A DNA stretch of 64,000 nucleotides from Ctena decussata. Lineage: Eukaryota > Mollusca > Bivalvia > Lucinida > Lucinidae. Positions 12,901-27,900 of this stretch are shown here, one piece after another; position 1 is the first letter of the stretch; each line of letters opens with the position of its first letter. Location: contig OZ022500.1 of assembly GCA_963989385.1 (NCBI GenBank), forward strand, positions 18,118,460 to 18,182,459, read 5' to 3'. The notes beneath the pieces were generated by a model. The model was not told the origin of the DNA. It was given only the letters and a program-made list of their open reading frames with translations, and did no database searches. Made by a program: the position numbers and the translations under genes.

Positions 12901-15900
12901 TAAATGCAAATTTTCCATTTTGCCATTAGAAGTCAATGGCAACTTTCAGTTCCCATAGCAACCAAACTGCTAGAGCAAATGCCAAGAAAAACAGTACTTT
13001 TATAGAAGCTAGTACTAAGATCTTTTCTGTGAAGTTTGAGCTTTATCGGTTGCATAGTTTCTTAGGAGATGATTTTTGAATATTTTTTTCTATTGTTTAA
13101 CCATTCGGTTGCCATGGCAACCAGCCAAATTGTGCAATTTACATAAAGTTCATGTGGTTGATAGAGGACTACTCAAGGAACATTTCTGTAAAAGTTTTGT
13201 CAAAATATCTGCAGTGACATAGCAATAAATGCAAATTTTCAATTTTTCCCATACAAGTCAATGGAAACTTTAAGTTGCCATAGCAACCAAAGTTCTGAAG
13301 CGATTTGGATAAAAAACAGTATTATTGGTTCCCCCTGCCTATAGATGCTATATATGAAATTTGGTAACAATGGGCCTTGTAGTTTCAGAGGAGATGTCGT
13401 TTGAAAATATTGACGGACGGACGACGGACGGACGGACGACGGATGCCTGCCTATACTATAAGCTCACCTGTGAGCCTTCGGCTCAGGTGAGCTAAAAATG
13501 GTCACTCTATTGCACTTATGCGAACTGTAGGCTTGAAATAAACGTTAATAGATTGTTATACAAACAGATGGAAAAGAGTCTCATTAAGACAGACATACCT
13601 ACTAAAGCAGGTGCAATATAAACATCTTGAGAGGATAATATGCATGTAAAATTATTGACTTTTGTTCAGGTGGACATGAAGTGAAACTGAAAAGTAAATT
13701 TGATTCCTTAAAACCACTTTGGAGGCACTGCTACTGACCTGTAACAATTATCATATTTGAGCCACAACATGACAAAACCAACAAAGTGGTTGTGAGCCCA
13801 GCACAGACTCAGATCAGCCTGGGCATCCACCCAGTCTGATCAGAGTCTTCACTGTCTGCAAGAAGGTAGCTTAGACCTTTACCTACACGTAACCTTTAAG
13901 CCGCAAGGATGTAGCTTAGACCCTTAGCTACCCTTTAAGGGCTTAGCCAAGAGTCTGATCAGACTGGACAGAAGCCCAGGCAGATACGAGTCTGCAATGG
14001 GCCCACAACCACTTTGATGGTTTTCTTGTATTGTGGCTCATTTATGGACAAATAAAAGAAAATATGTCTCAGAAAACCACTTCCTTATCTTCAATTCAGT
14101 GTATTCAAACTACCTGCTAGGATCTGTGACTCCGAATTCTCGTAGAGACAACATCACAACTTCTCGAGCTGTAGTCTCCTGCAATGTACAGATTAAACTT
14201 TTATCACCAAGCAGAGATTAAGATTTATCAACCAAAACAGTAACATTTTTTTTACAATACATGCTGTATTAATCCTAACAAACGCCCCTGCTCTAATAAA
14301 TGTCCCCTGCATCTTTTCCGAAAATAGTGTTATATTAACTTTCATGAATTCATGTTTGCTTCTCTGGATGAGGTAGCTCTTTGACATTGGGTCTACTCTT
14401 AAGGGAAAGAATTTGCTCCTAGAGGAGCAAATTCTTTCCTTTAAGAGTTGACCTCTACTAAAAAGGGAGGCAAAATAGTAGAGTTGCTTCCTCTGCAAAT
14501 ATACTCGTTCACCTTAATACTGTTTATTAGAAGTATTTGGCAGGTGCTGATTTACTACACTTTAGACTCTAAATAACACCCCTTCATAAAATGCAATGCC
14601 CCCGGGGTGTTAATTAGGATTAATAAGGTAGCTATTGCTTTCTCATGGTGTATGGACACACCTCCATGTTTTTCCATCACTTTTTTCCTGAGAAACAACT
14701 TTTGCGATTACCTGTTTACTCCCTGGAAAATGAAGCCCTTACATAACGGGGTCTGCTCTCAAAAGGAAGAATTTGCTCCTAATGGAGCAATTTCTTTCAT
14801 TTAACCACTGACTCTCATTGAAAAAGGAGACCAAAATGAAAATGACAGAGCTTCTTCCCCTAACAGTGTAACCAGTCCCCTTAAAAGGTTCTCCTTCTCT
14901 TTTTTATGTTTCTCCAATGAAAGCAGGAAGGTGTTTTCTCACTCTTATCTGTGCACTGTGATAAAACAGGGATAAACCAGAAAACTTGACAAAAGTTTAT
15001 GCCACTGAAGCCACCGATACCGGAAAAGTAATACCAATGCCTTGCTTACACTAGTTGCAAGCTAGACAAAAACTGTACATTGGGCTTGATATGAGTCTTG
15101 CAGGCTATTAAGTAACTGTGAGATATATTATTATATCTTGAAAGCACACTTATTGTGTATCATTAGATTACTAAGAACTGGCTTCAAGGGTGCTAATATT
15201 TGGGTCATATTTGTTGAAAAATGATCACCAAAACTCCATCTTAGCTGACCCTCTGTTTTGACATTGCTAATTCATGCATACAAAAGAGCATGTTTGAGCA
15301 GTATGAGGCTCTTAGCTATGGTGCAGTTTGCAGGTATGAATCCCCGTTGAGCCAGTTGATGACTGAGAAACACTGTCAGCACAGCAGTAGTTGGGAACTT
15401 TCTCTGAATCAATAAGATTAAATGCAGCAAAAGGAGAGGGATGGGCTCCATCTTTCATATACTGTGCCTAAAATATGGTTGGCCTTGCCTCTACAGCAAC
15501 TAGCTTATGGCACACCTGCCCAACTATGTTTCCAAGGATGTTACAAAACAAAAAAGAGCTGTCACAAAATGAAACATAGTCATAGTTACCATCATGTCTA
15601 TGGGAACTATGAATCTTTTTTTGTTTTGTAACAGCTCTTTTCGATTTGTAACAGCCCTTGTATATTCATAGTTAACCATAGGTATACATGTATGAGAAAA
15701 CTTTACCTTCACACAAGCATACAAAAATCTTACCTTATGAACAAGAAGATATTTAAATGATTGATCTGCCCTATACACTTTGACAACGAATTCTGGGAAG
15801 TCTGTCTTGTTGTCGTCAACTATTAACCCCGTCGTTGAGAGGTCGGGATTGCTAGCACTAAGATGATTGGACATTTGAGTATTTGACGATGATCCTGATG

Positions 15901-18900
15901 ACGTTGATGATTTCCGTGACAACTGGAAAATGTTCTCTTCTGAACGATTTATTGATGTATCACTGAAAGAGACATGAGAAACCAATTCAAGTCAATGAAA
16001 TGTTAAAGAAAATATTCTTGTTTATAGGGTGCTTTACACAACTGTCCGGTGAAACTGCTATTTCATCAAAGGAAATACCCAATATCACATATTAAATGAC
16101 ATAACAGGGCCAAAAAACAGCTCTGCACACATGGTGTTTACTATATAGCAGTGACTAAATGTCCTAAAGGAGATATTTTCTGGACATACAAACCATTGTA
16201 AAATTATTCTTAAAGGCCTGGATTTTGTTCTATCATTTTGACCCCCCCAAACTAATCCCCTCCAATAAACAAGTGATAAGAAAATCAAAGGCACCTCCTA
16301 ATTACCTCATTATTAGGGGTCATAAAACAATGCAGTGCAGAAACCACTGCTTGCCTCTGGGGCCCAAGTGGGATGTATTCATGAATCTTAAAATCTAAGA
16401 GATCAGAACAATATTTTCCTAATTGTAAAATAGAATTTGCTTATTAGCAGTCAGTGAATAATCAAATATTTATTAAAAACAGAAAAAAAAGAAAAGAGTA
16501 AAAATGCAAAAATGCAAAAGAAAGAAAAAATTGAAAAAAAAATAAGGATTTTTTTTTTTTTTTTTTTTTTTGATAATTGAATATATTTTACAAATATTTT
16601 CTTGTATTATCACTTACTATTATTGTTTTTATTAATTTTACTTATTAACTTTCATTTTCTTATTTTATTTCTTCTATTTTTTATTTATTTATTTTTTTTT
16701 TTGATAATTGAATATATTTTACAAATATTTTCTTGTATTATCACTTACTATTATTGTTTTTATTAATTTTACTTATTAACTTTCATTTTCTTATTTTATT
16801 TCTTCTATTTTTTATTTATTTATTTATTTTTTTTTTTGTTAATTGAATATATTTTACAAATATTTTCTTGTATTATCACTTACTATTATTGTTTTTATTA
16901 ATTTTACTTATTAAATTTCATTTTCTAATTTTATTTTTTCTATTTTTTTTTTTTTTTTTTTTTTTGTGTAGTAATCTGTGAAATTCTCTGTAATTTAAAA
17001 CACTCGCCCTTTATAAAAATCTCAAGATTTGAAGATGAAATTTAGCTTTAAGGAATTCACTGCAACAACCAGAAGATTTCAATTTGTGACACCTGTGTTT
17101 TGAGCAGTTTGGTGATATTAAACATGTATTTGACACCTTTTGAAAACAGTGAATTTGTCAAAGTTCATCTGTTTTTACAAGAACTGACACTGTAGTTTTG
17201 TTTTAGTCTGTGATTTGGCAATTATGGATTTATCATTTTCATTTTTTTTTGTTTCCACAGAGTATATTATTTCATTTTGGCTTCACTAATAATGAATTTG
17301 GATTGTGAAAAGGGATAAATGTGAACTTTTGTATATCTAAAATGATTTTCTACCTCAAACTTTGATGAATACCGGTACTTGTGCCAGTAATTAAATCAAG
17401 GTATCTCTGTTATTGATTTTCCCCATTTTGGGCCTCCCAAAGAGGCTGATGGGACATTGGTCTAGAGAAGACAGCTTAGCCAGAGAAGACTGTTTATTGG
17501 ATTAGATAAGGATTACATAACTTACTAATGAGAAAAATCCAGGTCTTTAAATTCTCTATTTTTTCTTGTTAAAAGATGATGTCAACTGGGTTTTTTTCAA
17601 AACCAATTAAGTGTAATGACAGAGGATATTTATTTTACCTCAAGATTTGTACAGGTCCATTTCCCACGAATGGGGAGCCCAGTTTGGTTCAATTAAAACA
17701 TTATTTTCAAAGAAATTCCTGTATTTAACGCAAATGGTGCAAGTCCAGATCAAATGCCATGTATGATCTAGCTCTATGCCATTTGAAAAGGTCTCTGTTA
17801 TGGGATGTTATGCATTAATGGGTTAAAAATGACTAATAACATCAATGGGCTGATATTTTATCAAAAGGGAAGCAATTACTTAATATTTGAATATGATATA
17901 GACTGTCGACTCTACTCAATACCCAGCCCTCACAGATGTTTTATCCTTTCATAAACATTTTTAGATAGTACCTCCAAACCTGTCCGAATTCAGAAATGAA
18001 AAATATATAAATAGGTAACCAACACTTCTGGAGTCAGGCTTGATCATTAATGCATAATGACTTCTTCTTCCTCACAGCTCCTTAAGTCCATTATAAAGGT
18101 GGCACATTTGATTTTTATTTATTTTTCAAAAATTCCAGGTATTTAAAGCAAACAGTGCAGGCCCTGATCAGTTGCAGCATTCTGCAGCAACTCGTCACGG
18201 TCTACAATGTTTTTGGGAATAGCTGGCCTTTATGGTCAAGACAGCAAAACACAGAACTGAGCCACAACACAACAAAACCAACAAAGTAGTTGTGCGACCA
18301 GCACAGACAGATCAGCCTGGGCATTTGCCCAGTCTGATCAGAGTCTTCCCTGTCCACATGGAGCTAGCTTAGCCCCTTAGCTGCCCTTTCAGCGCTTAAG
18401 GAAGCGTCTGATCATACTAGACGGATGCTCAGGCTCATCTGAGTCTGAGCTGGGCGGACAACCACTTTATTTCTCATGTCACGGCTCAGTTATTATGGTA
18501 TAAAACAATACATTACCTATGAACACTACTATTACTCAAGTTTCTTGGTAAAAGATTCCGCAGAGCTTTCCGAATTTTAGGTTTACTACTGGCTATAGTC
18601 ATCATAAACTTTTTGTCTTTTTTATTAGGTTTCTTATTCTCCACAGGGGGAGATAACAATGCATTTTCTAAATCAGGGGCAGATAATCTCTGCTTGTGAT
18701 TAGTAAGTGCAAAGTCCTGCCGTTTAACATTTGCAGATTTGTCTTGATTCTGGAGCATTTCTTTGAATTCTGAAAAAGAGAAATAAGGTTTTGGGTTAGA
18801 AGACTTGGTATGCCAAAATCTGGGGACTGAATATTGATTTTATTTTTTAACATTTCTGAGTGATAAAATATAATTGAGTCAGATGTTATTAACCATTTGC

Positions 18901-21900
18901 TTCTAGCAAAATATCAGCAAAATTAATCCCATGCCTTTAGATGGATGGATGAATGGAAGAATTTCTAGCTTTATGTCCATTTCAACAGTATTTCAGTCAT
19001 ATCAGGATTATGAGTCAACTCTTAAAGAAAAGAATTTGCTCCTACTGAGAAGGGAAGGCAAAAAATAGTAGAGTTGCTTCCTCTGAAAGTATACCCATTC
19101 ACTTTAATACTGTTCATAAGAAATTTGGCAGTGGTTAATTTACTACACTTTAAACTCTAAATAACACCCCCTTTGGTAAAATGCAACACCCCTGGGGCGT
19201 TTAATAAGATTAATTCTTTCACTACCAAAAAGCAGACGACAAAATTTACGTCTGCAAAAATTAAAAAAATGCCTTGTCCAAGACTTTTTATATTGAGAAT
19301 TCAAAGACTAGAGGGCAAACAGTGTAGATCTAGATGAGGGGGCTCATTATGAGCCGCCTCATCAGGATCTACGCTGTTTGCAAATTTTGCTAAATGCGTC
19401 ACTGGGGCTTAAAGAGTTAACATGGTATACATGCAGCTTTACTTGCGATTATATACCTCTCTTGTGGTGATCAGAGTCAATAAAAGAAAGAACAGTAAAG
19501 GATGTTGCTAATTTCAAAGGTTACACAACACTTGTTGCCGAACACTTACCTAACAAATTAGATTTGACAGTAACAGAGAGATGCGTAGTTTTCCTGAGTA
19601 GTTCCAATGCTTTGTTGTGTGATATATTCAACATGCTTTGGCCATTTACTTCCAAAATCTGAAACAAAATATCATGAATCTATGTCATCAAGCATAATAG
19701 AACTTCAGATGGAAGCAGGGTTTTATATGTGGGGTGGGTGAGGTAGATCAATCATTGAAAAAGGATGACTAATATTTAGTTTTTTTTTGTGTTTTTTTTT
19801 TATGGTTTCTTCTTTTTATCTGGTTATTCAGCTCTGTAAAACAATGTCCACTGCATGTATTTTTCCAGCAAAACATCAGCAAAATTATTTTGGTTCCTTA
19901 CTAAAAGACACCACACCATGTTAACATATACAGGTTATACATACTTCTTGTGCACAAACTGCACCCTTGTGGTGATCGAAGTTAATGAAAAAACTGACCT
20001 GAACTTTAAAGTTTTTTTCAATAGCGATGAAAGTAAATAAATCATCTCTTTTAAGATCATCAGTATATCCCATGGTAAACTATTTGGAAGAAAATATGCC
20101 TTTATAAGAGAACTCTTTTAACCACATGTTCTGAGATATTAAAGTATGAGGCAACAGAGAGTTCAAAGAGAAATAAAGACAAACAATCTGTAAACTTAAC
20201 AGTCATGCAGCTCCTGACTCTCCCAACTCCTACACCCCATCCTGACAATAACAATTTTTTTTTTTTTTACATAAGGCCAACAGCAGCTGAGAGAGAATCA
20301 GTTATTTTAAAGTATGTTTTAACAGGTGGACCCACGATTTCATTTAGAAGATTTCAACTTTGAAAATCTTGATTTGAAAACATGGTTTGAAAATGTAATT
20401 TTCTTTAAAAAGAATTACTTATCGTACAGTTTTACCACATTTTTATTTCCTTTTTTCATACAGTTTCAGAGTGTCTTTTTTTCTTCTTCACATACAAGTC
20501 AAACAAGTCAAACCCAATGGATCCGCAACTGTTTTTTATTACAGAATTTTGGATAGAAAGCACCCAAAACCCAACCATCACCAAAATAAAATATCCATCT
20601 AATAGAAGTGATCCACAACAGTTCAACAGGTTGTGATATTAAACAAACATAACCTTAGAGATAATACATGCCTGATCACCACGCTTGAGGCCAGCCTCAA
20701 ACGCTTTAGAGTTCTTTTCCACTTTAGTAATAAATATTCCACAACCGCGTTCCAAGCCACCAAGAACTTGGAAGTAAAGTATTTCTTCCCGAGTAGCTCG
20801 AGTAAGAGTAACCGTTCTTGGACGGGCTTTACTGGCACATGCAAGATTCAGTAACCGTAACTGGCCATTCATTCTCTGAAGATAAAGAAGATTTGAACAA
20901 GTAAATAACAGATGATCTAAACCTGTGTCATAAAAAAGAGGTGCTGCAAAGTATGTGAGAAACCCCAATGCTAAAACTATGGTTTCGAACACCAATGTCT
21001 CTTACAAAAAGCTGTGGAATGCTATGTCTCGCTTGACAGTGCATTGTCACCAAACAGAGCTAAACCAGAAACTCGCCGCAAAGTTTACGCGGCCAATTCT
21101 GCCACCACCTCCAGAAAAGCAATGCCTAAGTCCCACTTCTGCTAGTAGCAAAAATGACTATGCAAACAGTGTAGACCCACATCAGACTGCTCCTTCTTCT
21201 AAAGGAGTCCAAAATTTCAGAATGTTAACCATAGCCTGAGTATAAATTGCAGTGAAAAGGCAGGGTTGTTGCTTTTCACTTTTAAGTTGTGGCAAACTCA
21301 AGAAGGATCTGATTGGTCTATTCACACAAACAATAAGGCACCTTTTTTCCTGACACAGTTCATTTATGAAGCAGATTTCACATGCAGCGAAAGTAAATAT
21401 GAAATGAATTTTCATTATTCTTTTCCTATTCCTCTACAAAAACACAGTTTACCAGCTCTCACAAGACTAGCCCCAGCAAAGTGACTCGGGGGAAATCCCA
21501 GAAATGTTGTTTTGCAGAAATGTGACTATTTCAAGCTAAAGATGTTTAGCTAAATGCTGAGTTCAAGAAATGAATCACTAAGAGATAACAACATTTTTGG
21601 AAACACATCCTACGGTACTAGGGTGAATGCACACACTTTCATAGGGAGTAACTGCCATTTTCATTTTAGCTCCTTTCATAATGGGAGTCAACCCTTAAAG
21701 GGAAGAATTTGCTTTTCTGGAAGAAATTCTTTCCTTTACAAGTTGACTTCATTTAAAGAGGGACTACATTGTCAAGGGAAGCAATCAGGACAAACAAAAG
21801 TTATTACCCTCATAAAATGGTGGAACTCCTAGGTGGACTGCCTGCCAAGGCTAAGAGCTTCACCTACCCCTTCTAGTTTTAATTAGAGACTAGTAACTCT

Positions 21901-24900
21901 TAGACAGGATACCTTCCCAGCTTGATGAGCCCCACCTGCCCACATGCAACAGGTAGTACTGGTTTACATGGTACCAGTAGCAGGTTTTGCTTGACCTGAC
22001 CTGCCACCTTTACCACCTGCTACCTATACACCTTGTTACAAGTAAATGATGAATGGGACTGATTTAATGTTGAATTTTTCAGCCAATATCTTTTGCGTAC
22101 TGGATGGATGATTTGGAGATTTCGATGCCTTTTTAGAGGTACTAAAAAGGTATACTGACAGCTTTGAAATGGGGTATGGGTGAGATGACAATGAGGCTGA
22201 AATAACATTATGGTTTCAGAGGAGTTACAAACTAAGCCTATTAAAGTGGAAACCCTTTACCTCTGGTTTATATGTTTAACAAATATATTCCCCTTGACCA
22301 ACATGATCCGGATACTTTCATACAAAGAGAATAACGTCAAAGGATATCAGATACCACAGACCATCCTTGCATATTAATTTGTACAGAGTTCCAGTATTGG
22401 TGGCAATCCACTGTTAGCCCTCATGAGGGGACAATGTTGAAATAATAAATATATTCCAACCATTATTATCAATCACCCATCCCACCACCATGTTTACAGC
22501 GGTTTAAAAGCAGTCATGCTATAATAGCCATCACAAAGCTGTCTACCACCTTTGTTATAATACTGATCATGGCCTAGTATGGGTAACAGTAGAAGGTACC
22601 ATAAAAATTCTAAGTACTGGGATAGATAGGTCTCAGCAAACAGTGCAGACTCAGATCAGACTGCTCCCGAAGGAGCAGTCTGATCAGGGTCTACACTGTT
22701 TGCCATTTCATCAACATCTTTCGGATTCATTACTGCATTGTGAAACCAAACTGTTCCACTTTTCCATTTTCAGGGCAACTACAGCCATTCTTTTAAGAGT
22801 TCCAATTTTCACAATTTTTACAGTACATGCAACCAGAGTGAGCCCAAATAAAAAGCCATTTTGGGGTTTCACATTTTGCATTATGAATCCCCTGTGTAAA
22901 AGCTCCTATGGAGGTATACCCCTATTCCTTAATAGTAAATATAGTACTTCATTTTGTATATTTTCAGATGGAGGACTAAAATTGTATTGTAAATGTACCT
23001 ATTTCATGCAAAAGTAAGTCTATAAGAGGCTTTAAAATCATAACAAAGGCACAATTAGATGACAGAAGAAATATTTTTTTATATATATATAAAAATATGG
23101 CATCTTGAACCATACACATCGTATTTTGCACCACCAATAACCTACATATCAACCTTCTCTATTCTGCACAGTGTAAAAATGTTAAATATCACACAGGAAT
23201 CAATATGGTAGACATGGGTACTTTAGTTTAGCAATAACGTATGACACTCATTAAAGAATACATGTACTGAAAGTGGGAACACTGGGCATTAAAGATAATT
23301 ATGTGTTTGTAACAGACATATGGCATCAGTGGGTTAATGGCTGAATTCACATTGACCAACTATTACAAATGTTTAACCGTGGACCATGTCATACATTTTA
23401 CATACCAGAGTGATTTTGGGGGAAAAGATTTAAAGAATATGAGCTGAACCATCCAAGATAAATCTACACACCCTTATGACAGCAGAGACACCATTCAACT
23501 TATGTCAGCGCTCCAAGGGTAACAGAAATAATTAAGGGATAATTTCCCTATTTCTCGACACAGAAACATGTGTTGTGACCTCACATTAGAACCATCTCAC
23601 TCAGATGGTTCTAATGAGGGCCACAGCATAAGTTTTCATTGAGAAATTGAAAACTATCTCAAAATTATCCTCAAACCCACACCCTAGAGCACTGACAACT
23701 GTCTGGTTTTCACCACAGGAAGTTAAAGCAGGTATACAGTGTGTTTTTATTTATTTTCCATAAGATACAGCTCACTTGTGAAAGGGTTGAAGAAAGAGAG
23801 ATTTTGAGATTTGTTTATGCATCATGCATACTCACATCTCTTGTATATTTATCTAAATAGTCTTTCTACAAAAATGATAAAAAATATAAACTTCATGAAG
23901 TATTCATTAATGATCTTTTAATCAATTCAATCGAACCTTTTTTTTTTATCCTACTTTGAGTTTAACAACAAATTAATGGCTAACAATTTATATCCACAAA
24001 TCCACAAACACCATCCCAAAGCCAGCCACAAAACTTTTTATTACAAGCAACCACAAAATCACAAAACGACAAATTTCCACTAAAATTGCAGTAACCTCGT
24101 GCATGCAGACCAACACTTGCGCTATGAGTATTTAAGTATTTATCCTTAATATTTGCACAAAAATACTTCAGAAACAGGGTAGGCCCGAATAAGACAGCTC
24201 CAGAGAACAGTCTGATCAGGGTCTACTCTGTTTCTCAACAGTTTATATAACCCTCTCTGCTGGAACAAATGAACTCATCCAAATTCTAAAATGGAAAAGT
24301 CCATAATCCTAAATGTTGAAGTCTCCCAATATTTACAGTACTATGCAAAATATCTATAACAGTTTAAAAATATTGAATATCAATGCAGGCCTGCTAAAGA
24401 TTATCAATGTGACTTACCTCCCTTTCTAATAATTGTTCAAAATGCTCTAGAAATTCACACATATCAGCGTTCGTCTCAAAGTCATTGAAATGATTGTTGA
24501 CCCACAGTAATACTACTCTTGTGACCTGGAGATAAAAAAAAAATAAATAAATAAAAGTATTTGGACAGACTGATCAAGATCTCCAATTTTTACAACTTTG
24601 CCAGCAATGATCAAAAGTGAGATCAACATGTTTGAACTTAGGCTATTCCAGAAACTGGTAATGCACCCCCCTACATTTATGGAAATCGTTAGCATTATTG
24701 AGAGTCTGCATCAGAACCAGGAGCCCCAGTATGGGTTAAGCCCCTGCTTCCTTTGCTACTGAGCCAAGTTTGAATCCTGCTGGAGGTGAAGTTCTATTGC
24801 ACATTGCCTGTTATTATCATTCTTCCATTGGCTCAATATGACTGAAATATGCTGAAAGGGCAGTAACACTACAAGTCATGTAGCCATCCATTCTACTCAG

Positions 24901-27900
24901 AATTGCATTGCATAAAAGATGTGTTAATAGTTAGGGAACACATTTTTTAAAAAATAATATTCTACTCAGGGACCACAATATGTTTTCAAGAAATTATCAC
25001 AGAACTGTTGTCATATTCTACTCAAAAGAAGTTTTGCATCACCATATATTTTACCATAGACCTAATACAAAATCGACCAAAATTTTTTGTTGAAAAAAAT
25101 GTGAGAAGCTTTTGCATTGCAAACGCTTCTCACATTTTTCAACAAAAAATATCAGAATATTTGGTAATGAAGTTGTAAAACAGGTAACGAGTTGACCTCT
25201 TAACGAGCTCGTTAGGCTAACGATGCTTTGAACAACTGGGTCCTGACCAACTTTGAGGAAAATACTGATACTGTCTGGGCAGGAATAAGTAAGTTTTCGA
25301 CTGACTAATGGTACAGGCTCTGAACAAACTCTATGGAAAATCAATCAAAATCAGTCCTTTCTTTGAAAGACTGCCTCTACAAAGACAGATGGAACTGAGG
25401 GCCAACTTTTCACAGTTATCACAAAGAAACACCAGACTATTAATTCCTCAAAATCAGACTTGTCTTTCATTGCTACATCTGTGTATTTAATACAGGTGAT
25501 TGATTGTTTTGGGTTTAACAGCCCTTTGAGACAGTATTTCAGTCTATATCGGGCCGTCTCCCAGAGAGGGAGAAAGACGAGAAATGATAGATGAGAGAAC
25601 AAATGTTCAAACAACCCCCACCGGCACCTACTGCAAGCACAGTAGGCCCTTGCCCTACAATGTTCCAAATAAGTAGGACGCTCCGGCACTGGAAGTTACA
25701 CACAGCACCATCGCACCACCCGACCACCCCTTATACAGGTGAAATAAGATTGTATTGTATTAGCTCTATCGAAAAGGCTATGATGATGCAAAATTTCTTC
25801 TGAGTAGTATATATTCTCCTTATCCATAGTTCTGGGTCTATGTAAATCCGGCCTATGTAGTGGGTCTATGCAAATCCGGCCTATGTAGTGCAAGCCGATG
25901 TATTTTTCAAAACTGTAATCTTATTTACACCTGAATTGTTTCTCCTGCCCTGTAGTTCTGTTAAAGACCACATAGAAGCAGAACCTCACATAAAATTTGC
26001 CACACCAAAAATAATGTACGATTACAAAAGCTATAGAGAAGCCTGCTGTTTCATGCAGTGATTTCACTCTTCACACATTTAAGCTTTAGTCCTTGTAAAA
26101 TATATGAAGCCAGCAAACAGAACCTCATCAGTCTTTATATCTGTGCAGGCTGATCTGCATGTTTGCTGTTCATGACAACAGCTTATTACTAAAATTTGAT
26201 GGGTACTGCCAAAAAAGACTTTACCTTTGCCCTGAGAGCAGGATCTTCAAACCACTTCATCAGTTTCTGAGTAAGATCTGCCGGGGACGGGAGAAATGTT
26301 CTGTACGTGAGGAGAAAATCTTCTACAAATGTTGGGTCAACAGATGAGTGATCCTCCACTAGATGTTGCATAAGCCTCTCTGGTGTGCCCTTCAAATAGA
26401 AACAATACATATAACATTGGTGGCATTGTTGTCAATTTTTTCCAGCCGGGCCGCATAGCGCAGTCGGTAGGGCACCTGACTTGTAACCCAGAGGACCTGG
26501 GTTCGATACCCAGTCCGGCCACTTACTTTCATTTCTCCTTCCGCTGATCAAGAAGGGCAGTTGTCAGTTACTGGTGAAAGAAAGTGCACTTAGTACTGGT
26601 TAACTGCTTAGGAGGTCTAAGCCTGCCCAGGAATAGTGTAGTTAGGTTAACTGACCATCCCGACATGACCATAGCTGTTTACCGTGGACGTTAAACAACA
26701 ACAACACTTTTTTTCCGACACAAGTGAACTGTGTATGCCCAGATCAGCCAATGACTCAAAAGGGATCATTGTGCATTTATTATAACCCAACTTCACTATT
26801 CTTATGGTGAATGGGTACACCTCCATTTTTTCTGCTAGTTTTATGAAGGGACACAACTTTGATTTTTACATGTTTGCATGCTTGAAGAATGAACTCTTCT
26901 CTGGTGGCCTCAGGTAATAGTGTATAAGGTTCTCCACAGCAACTACGGCTGATAGTTCCGTTGCCCACATTGTATATAAACAGAGCTTCAGATAAGGTGG
27001 TATTCTGATGATAATTCTACAATAATTTTCCTTATTTCTCAATGAAAACATAAAGTTGTGGCCACTCACAAGAACAGTCTTGGCCAGACGGTTCTAATGA
27101 AGGGTCACAACATGTTACAATAGGAAAAAGAAGAAAGAAAAGAAAACTGTCCCTAAATTATCCCTGATACCCCTTCTTATCAGGAGCACTGTACTAGCCT
27201 TCAAGATTACTGGTTGCATAGTACTATGCTGGAGCAACCTCACTTATCTATGGTCAAATTTTCTACCTGATACTGACAGTTGATGCTTGTGGAATTTGAT
27301 GCCTAGGGCAACTGGAGAATTTTGACATTTTAAAATACATACCCTGATTACAATATGACCTCGTCTGTTGCCGCCATCAAATACTCTATGTTCAGTAACC
27401 ATGACAACCTTACCGTCTTCTTCATGACGTCTCGTGTTTTCTTCACCCTGCAAGTATGTAAATTTATACATGTTTTTTAACTCTGACAACAAAGACCCTA
27501 ATTGAAATGAAAGAAGTGTCAGTGTGAATGGTGAAATATATGGATGGATGGCTTGCAATTCTACATCCTTTTTAGCATTATTTCAGCCATATCAGGATGA
27601 TGGAAAGGTGAAAATGAAAGGCTGGGTACAATGGAACCCCATCTGTGGTTGGAAATACATCTGCCTGCAGTGGGTCTTGAACCCGAACAGCGCTTAACCA
27701 ACTGAGCTACTGGGGCTCCTCAAATGGAGTACAACCTAATCAGACTGTGTGAAAGAACAGTCTAATCAAGGCCTGCTAGGCCTGCATGACTTGCAATTAA
27801 AGGGAAAAAAATTGGGTAGAGCATAGTAACATCTACTCATCAAAATCTAAAATTATATTAATGACTTAGATTCAATGGTAATTTTCCTGTAGTTCCTTTG

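Noticed and set aside
20666..20671. Using the GT at 20666-20667 as donor of exon 20672-20875
   Set aside because: It would add four bases and break the phase needed by the next exon (ILEVNG).
22643..23017. 124-codon plus-strand ORF
   Set aside because: Begins in the fold-back at 22635-22703; the rest has no recognisable domain.
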